A stretch of 64,000 nt of DNA from Physcomitrium patens (Eukaryota > Streptophyta > Bryopsida > Funariales > Funariaceae): the NCBI RefSeq assembly GCF_000002425.4, contig NC_037269.1, positions 3,051,146 through 3,115,145 of the forward strand. The letters are read 5' to 3'. Of the stretch, positions 58,076-64,000 are shown one piece after another. A program made the translations under genes and the position numbers. The first letter of the stretch is position 1. Every line of letters starts with the position of its first letter. The notes below the pieces were generated by a model. It did no database searches. It was not told the origin of the DNA and saw only the letters and a program-made list of their open reading frames with translations.

Positions 58076-58560
58076 TTATTTTACTTTCTATACACGAGTT
58101 CTAAAAAGAACAATCATCATATATTGAAAAAATCTAAGATGCAATAAATTATATTTGTCACATACTTTAATCTTTTTTCTCTTCAAAGATGGTTGATAGG
58201 TCTTCTTAGCCATTGATAGTATCTTATATTAAGACAAAAAGACCACCCTATTATTTGATTGTTGTTAAGGCCTTTGTAAATCCCTTCAAATAAAATATTT
58301 TGAAGATTGTTTAAAATTGTATCTATCTCTAATAAAATCATCAAACATTAAGAATCTCTTCCAAAGTCATGATATCAAATACATTGTATCTGATTATTTA
58401 TTCAAGGAAGGATATGTTATTCTTGAAGATCTTCATCTCAATTACATCATTTAGAAGGTTTTGATAATTACAATGTCTTATCTAGTAAGTGAAAAAACAA
58501 TAGCTCTTGAGTTGGATTTGTTGGTTGTTGATTTTCTATTTCTTTAGTATCACATATATA
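58076..58560 (-). pseudogene. Decayed polypurine tract and accessory ORF of D2
   Basis: Aligns with element A 1478-1950. The frame is destroyed by stops, so it shows only that the accessory ORF is an old part of this subfamily. Confidence 0.7.
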
Positions 58561-61500
58561 CAAAATTTACAAATAAGAATAAAAAATAGAATGTTATCTT
58601 CTCTAGATCTTTTTTCTTTTATAGCAAAGATTTGTTATTCTTTATTTTGATTTTGATGGATATCATTAATGAAAAGCCTCAACCTTCTTTGTTGCATTTG
58701 CAAGATTTTTTTTGGCTCCCATGTACATTTACTAATATCATATCTACACCAATGAATAAGATATTCTAATTTATTTTGGTGCCGCCTTGAATCTAAGACT
58801 TCTTCTACTTTTACTCTTGATTATTATCTACTTCTATAAGAGGCACTGGTATTTGTCTTCTTCTTGAGATAATTATTGTTTTATATGGCTCAAAAATAAA
58901 TACATAAAATGTAGGATGGATTTTCATAGACTTCAATAGATGTAATCAATAAGTAAAAATATTGATTTATTTATTAATAGAAAAGGTCAAAGCCTACAAT
59001 AGTCCAACTTGTCAAAAAAAAAGTAGTCTTGATATTGTAACAAAGTAGCCATACCTTGTCATCCATGTTAAATTGTCGTTGTTCCTTGCAATAGACATCT
59101 ACATTGAACTTTTGTCATTCTTGAGCTTCTATTCACTATGCCTTCATTGTTGCATGTAGCTTTGATAAATGATTTGTCAAATCTTTTGCCACAAGATTAT
59201 AAACTTTTGAAAAGTTAAAAATATCAAATCATAGATAATAACCATAATTGAGAAAGAAAGGTGTTTATTGAGTAGAAAATGTATCAAATTATTGTATGCA
59301 AACTTTGCTAATAGCAAAAAAGTTGTTTAATCATCTTCATGATAATTAATGGTATATCTCAAATATTATTCTAAAACTTGATTTATTTATTCTATTTGTC
59401 TTTTAGTTTAAGGATGAAAAGCCAAAGAGAGCTTTATATCTACCTTTAAAATCTTGAAAAGGATTCTTTAAAATCTTGATATAAATTGAGTCTTCCTATT
59501 CAATAAAGTATCTTTAGATAATCCATGGTAGTGATAGATGTTGTTAAAAAAAAACTTATTTGTTTCTTTACTTGTGATAAATTTTGTATATAGTAAAAAA
59601 TGATCTAATTTAGTAAAATAATCTACTATCACAAATATAAAATCATATGAAGTTGAGATTAAAGATCCGTGATAAAATCCATAGAAACAAAAGACTATGG
59701 TTGTTTTGAAATAAATAATGGTTAAAAAAGTCCATAAGATTGATGACAAGAAATTTTGGATCTTGAACAAATATCATATGATTATACAAAGTCTTTGACT
59801 ACCTTCTATACTTGAGGTAACCAAAAATCTCTAGATATTAGCTTCAAAGTCTTGTTATATCCAAAATGTCCGATTGTTGCAAAATCATGACAAGTTTGAA
59901 GAATACATAATTGTGGTTTGCCATTTGGAATATATAATCATCTCTTAAAGTAGACTAGATTATTCTTGAACTAAAACCTGGAAGTATCATGAGAATTAAA
60001 AGAATTATTCTTGATATTATAAATAAGAAAATAAAAAGATATATTTGATTAAATTTTCTTGTCAAATATTAAATCAACAATGAATATTGATTTTATTATT
60101 CAAAGATGAAAATGCTTCAGCTTCAAAAGAATTATTTTCTATTGATCAAAAGTTACATCTCTTTCTTTTGATGTAAGATAAAAACATCTAAAAAAGGTAT
60201 TTGAAAAAACTTGTTATTTTTTGGATCTATAGATGATCTTAAAATCAAATCTTGATAAACACATATTCCAACAAGCTTAGTGACAATTCAAAATATATGC
60301 CAACATGAACTACTTGAGGTTCTTGTGATCTATATACACAATAATTAGACTAAAATCGCCTTCTAGATATTCTTGAAATGAATCCAAAATTACAAGAAGC
60401 TCTTTATTAGAGATCTTATAGTTAATCTTGCTTGCTAAAAATTTCTTCGAATAAAAAGTTATGAGATAGAGTTTATCATCTACTCCCATTTGTAATAAAA
60501 CAATAGCTATAGTAAAATTTGATGTGTCTTCTTATATGAAGAATACCTTAAACTAATTGACACGATACAAAATTGGTACAAAAATAAATATTGCCTGTAA
60601 GGCTTCAAAAGATATTTGAGCTTCTTTTCTTTATTAAAGTTTTTTTTGTTTTTTTTGTTTTTTTTTTATATATATCAAACTTATAAGAAAAGTTCTTGAT
60701 GAAGATTCAATAATAATTGATAAATTTTAAAAAAATATTGCATATCTCTAACTATTTTTAAGACCTTTCAATCCATAATAGTTTGGAACTTCTTAGGATC
60801 CATCATTAATCCTTTCTTAAAAATGATATATCCTAAGAAATTAACATGAGTAGTATGGAATATATACTTTTTCATTGTTGTATATAATCATGTATTTCTA
60901 AATTTTTTTAATATACTACAAACATAAAGTTCATGTTTTTTATATTCTTAGAGTAGATTAGAATGAGGTCTAAATAATAGACAATAAAATCATCAAAAAA
61001 ACTCACAAAAGATATTATTCATGAAATGTTAAAAAATCAACTAGTGCATTTGTGAGTCCAAAAGTTATGACATTATATTTAAAATGTCCATATTTAGTTT
61101 GAAAACTAATCTTTTATTCATCTCTTTCTTTGATGTGGATTAGGTTGTATGCTGCTTATAGATCTATTTCTATATAGATCTTTGCTTGGTTGAGTTAATC
61201 AAGAAGTTTTAAAATAAAAATTAAGAAATACCTATTCTTGATTGATATCTTATTAAGTCCTTAATAGTCTATACACATCTGCAAAGATCCATCTTTTTTT
61301 ATTTTTTATTTTTAAAAATAAGATAGGAGCTTCTAATAGAGATTTCAAATGGCATATGAAGTTCTTAGCCAAGTTCTTGTCAATGTACTCCTTTAGTACA
61401 AGCAACTTATTTTACAATAAGTTATAGATTTGTCCAAATGGTGATTGAGCTCATTTTCTTAAATCAATTGAATAATCATAAGATCAATGCTTTGAAAGAA

Positions 61501-62110
61501 TATCTATATTTTTCTTTTCAAAAATATCTTGAAAATTTTAATACTGGCTAAGAATACTACTTGACATCTTTCTACCATCAGAAATGAATGTGGCATATAT
61601 AGCAAAAGATTACTCTTTTTTTACTGCATACATGAAAGTTCTTGTACCTAACAATAAGAATTTAGATGCACTAGGCTTATTTATTTCTACTTCACCATTG
61701 ATATTTTAAATTAAACTACAAGAAAAGTTAAGATTACAAGAAAACTAATATATTTGAGGAGATTTAAAGGAGATTTTATCACATTAAATATAATTATATT
61801 ATTATGATCTTTAATTATTATATTTAAAAGAATAGTATCATGAAAAATATCTCTAAAAGATAACCAATGACTATCTATGACTTTTATATGTGTGGATTTA
61901 GTTTTCTTAACTATAGGTATTTCTTGTTTCTTGACAAAGTCTTTGTCTATAAAACAAGTTGAGGCTCTTGAATCTAATAATGTAAAGTCTTTGTAATTTT
62001 TAGGTCCTAAATATACATATATTATAAAATAAGGTAAGGGATCTAAAGAGAGAATATGACCTTTACTAGATATTGCACATGATTTCAATCGCACAATCCC
62101 TATTATAATT
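58561..62110 (-). pseudogene. Decayed pol of D2
   Basis: In order: chromodomain and integrase tail (about 58,680-59,000), integrase core (59,340-59,770, with FIFVIVDYFTKLDHF), zinc region (about 59,780-59,960), RNase H and RT (about 60,100-61,460), and protease (61,711-62,110, with FTLLDSRASTCFIDKDF, so DSGA has become DSRA). Stops are everywhere. Confidence 0.82.
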
Positions 62111-62998
62111 AAAAAAACTTGTTTTTTGACACATTGTCTTCTTTGGCAATTGTGCTTTTTATTTTGTATTTGCATTGCTTTTTTGAACAATGTTGAGTAG
62201 TGTGCTTAGCTTCTCTATGATATAAGTACAAATTCTCTTAACAATGTTGATTCTTTTCTTACTCAATGAGAGATTTGAAACATATCCTAACAATATGCAT
62301 TGGTTTTGGCCTTGATAAATAAATTTATAAAAACTTAAAAAATACTATCATTACTTGGCTTGTTCTTCTTTAGCCAAGTCTTTATTCTTGACATCTTTTA
62401 AATAATTGATAGTAGCATGTACTAGCTTGAGGAATAAATTATTCCAAAGATTTTATTTTTGATATTCTTAATAACAAATCTTTGACATTATCTTTCAATC
62501 CATATTGAAATTGATTGATAATGACTTTGTCATTCTAATCTATATTACAAGTAAGATTTTGGAATTTAGCAATATATATAGTAGCTAATTGTGATTCTTA
62601 TTATAAAGATAAGACCTTGATCTCTACTATTCTTTTTTAATTATTATTTTTGAGTGTAGTTATAAATATTTCTCAAAATAAATTCAAATCATAAAAGAAT
62701 TACGAATCTTTTTCTATTAACAATGTAAACCAAGAGAAAGTACTTCTAGATAGAAGTGCATCTATGAATTGAAAGTGAATAAATCCATCAAGGTATTGAA
62801 AGGGATGCAATCTTAGATAGAACTTAATTTGTTGCAAAAATTCTTGAAATTTTAATCTAGTTCCATCAAACTTATTAGACATACTAATATGTATTCTTAT
62901 TGTATTTGTAAAAGCAAAACTTCCAGGATTTAGTTATAAAATCAATCTACTTGCTTCCTTCAATTGCATAACTTCTTCTTGTAGATTTTAAACTTCTT
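62095..62998 (-). pseudogene. Decayed gag of D2
   Basis: Contains a capsid-like fragment (62,700-62,882, MSNKFDGTRLKFQEFLQQIK) and a degenerate knuckle region near 62,180-62,230. The leader is only about 40 bp before the LTR, so the hairpin units present in A, B and C are missing here. Confidence 0.75.
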
Positions 62999-63036
62999 CC
63001 ATATGTAAAGAATAAGTATTTTTATAGTTGGTATTG

Positions 63037-63591
63037 TATCAAGAATAAGAACTTGATAAAAATAAATAAAGAAGTGAGACTTTTTTCAAAGAAAGATGAA
63101 AAAATAGAAATAACTAAATATGTATATTAAGAAAGAAACTGGAATGGCTATTGCCAAAAGATAAGAAAATTAGAGATCCTTAAAATTAGACTAGAAGCAA
63201 GAAAGGAGTTGATAAGAGTGACGAGGGCTTCACTCTTACCTCTATATATACTATGTAACTAGGAGCTATGTGACGACGTTCTATAGGACCTCCAAAAATG
63301 TGTTGACTTTATACAATATATATCTTAACTTGGAAGATAAGTTTTCTATGTGGGCACCACATAATTAGCTTGTTTTGCAAGCTACTAACATGTGTGGCAT
63401 GTGGTAAACTTGTTGACTAAGTTTCTAATCTATCAATCAAGTACAGTATAAATACATGTACAGTCAAAGCAGCATCTATGAAGCTTCTAAGAAGCTTTTC
63501 TAGAAGATATTATGAAATTAATCTATTTTTACCTACTTCTACCTATTCATATCACATAGGTAATAATTATAATAAATATTTGTCCATGACA
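63037..63591 (-). repeat. LTR shared by D2 and D3 (about 555 bp)
   Basis: Starts TATCAAGAATAAG and ends TGACA. It aligns with element A's LTR. It is directly followed at 63,592 by TTATCCCCCTTTC, a well-kept polypurine tract complement, showing that it is also the 3' LTR of the next element. Confidence 0.82.
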
Positions 63592-64000
63592 TTATCCCCC
63601 TTTCTAGAGACGAGTTCCACGAGGAGTGGTGATCACATGTCGAGGAAGTCTAAGATGCGGGGAATTATATTTGCTACATACTTTGATCTTTTTTCTCTTT
63701 GAAGATCATTGATAGGACCTCTCAACCATCAATAGAGTCCCATACTAAGGCAAGAAGACCACCAAGTTATTTTATCATTGTTGAGGCCTTCATAACTTCC
63801 TTCAAATAAAATATTTAGAACATAGTCAAGAGTTGTTTCCACCTCTAATAAAATCACCAAATGTTAGAAGTCCCTTCCAAGGTCATGATACCAAATGCAT
63901 TATATCTCGCCATCTATTCAAGGAAGAACATGTCGTTCTTGAGGATCTTCATCTTGATTGCATCATTTTGAAGGTTGTGACAATTATAATATCTCATCTA
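63592..64000 (-). mobile_element. Start of a further A-type element D3 (3' internal end), runs off window
   Basis: Polypurine tract complement, then sequence matching element A 1478-1885 (accessory-ORF region), less decayed than D2. It continues beyond the right edge. Confidence 0.82.

Larger units (their letters stand above)
57547..63591 (-). mobile_element. Decayed A-type gypsy element D2, LTR to LTR
   Basis: LTRs at 57,547-58,075 and 63,037-63,591 flank a complete but heavily decayed internal region collinear with element A: accessory ORF, chromodomain, integrase, RNase H, RT, protease and gag. The sequence differs from A mainly by C-to-T and G-to-A changes and small indels. The high-coordinate LTR is followed not by host sequence but by another element's 3' internal end. 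Confidence 0.85.

Overview
The window looks like nuclear DNA of a land plant, probably a non-seed plant such as a moss. Supporting signs are GC-richer, intron-containing genes with GT-AG introns, a Dof zinc-finger transcription factor (a plant-specific family), Ty3/gypsy elements with a C-terminal chromodomain, a decayed Ty1/copia element, and very AT-rich intergenic DNA with (TA)n tracts. The moss placement is inference from overall texture; I cannot name the species.

Positions 1-26,054 are nested Ty3/gypsy chromodomain retrotransposons, all on the minus strand. I call the subfamilies A, B and C. Element A (926-7294, 5-bp target duplication CATAC) sits in the reverse transcriptase of an older B element (B1, 1-9885). 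B1 sits next to the decayed gag of a different element (E, about 9886-12048). A second B element (B2, 13,363-26,054, target duplication ATTCT) carries element C in its gag (18,750-25,347). C is the youngest copy: its two 472-bp LTRs are identical by eye, and gag and most of pol are open. The subfamilies share five traits: pol in the -1 frame relative to gag, a short accessory ORF downstream of pol, leader repeats carrying a tRNA-iMet-like primer motif, a hairpin near the expected transcript start, and heat-shock-element-like arrays in the U3 of the LTRs.

Positions 26,055-42,000 are mostly AT-rich. They hold an eleven-exon gene for a probable plastid alpha/beta-hydrolase (28,472-31,944, plus strand), a decayed copia element (about 32,720-35,774, minus strand) and a purine/pyrimidine-rich non-coding island (38.2-39.3 kb).

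Positions 42,000-53,700 are a gene island. It contains a Dof transcription factor (43,015-44,049, plus strand), an eleven-exon TTC39/IML2-like TPR-protein gene (44,834-51,053, minus strand, convergent with Dof) and two small unrecognised ORFs.

Positions 54,000-64,000 are AT-rich DNA followed by strongly decayed A-type elements arranged as pol fragment - LTR - complete internal region - LTR - next internal region, that is, head-to-tail copies sharing LTRs. The cellular genes show no evident functional link to one another. The coherent system here is the retrotransposon family.
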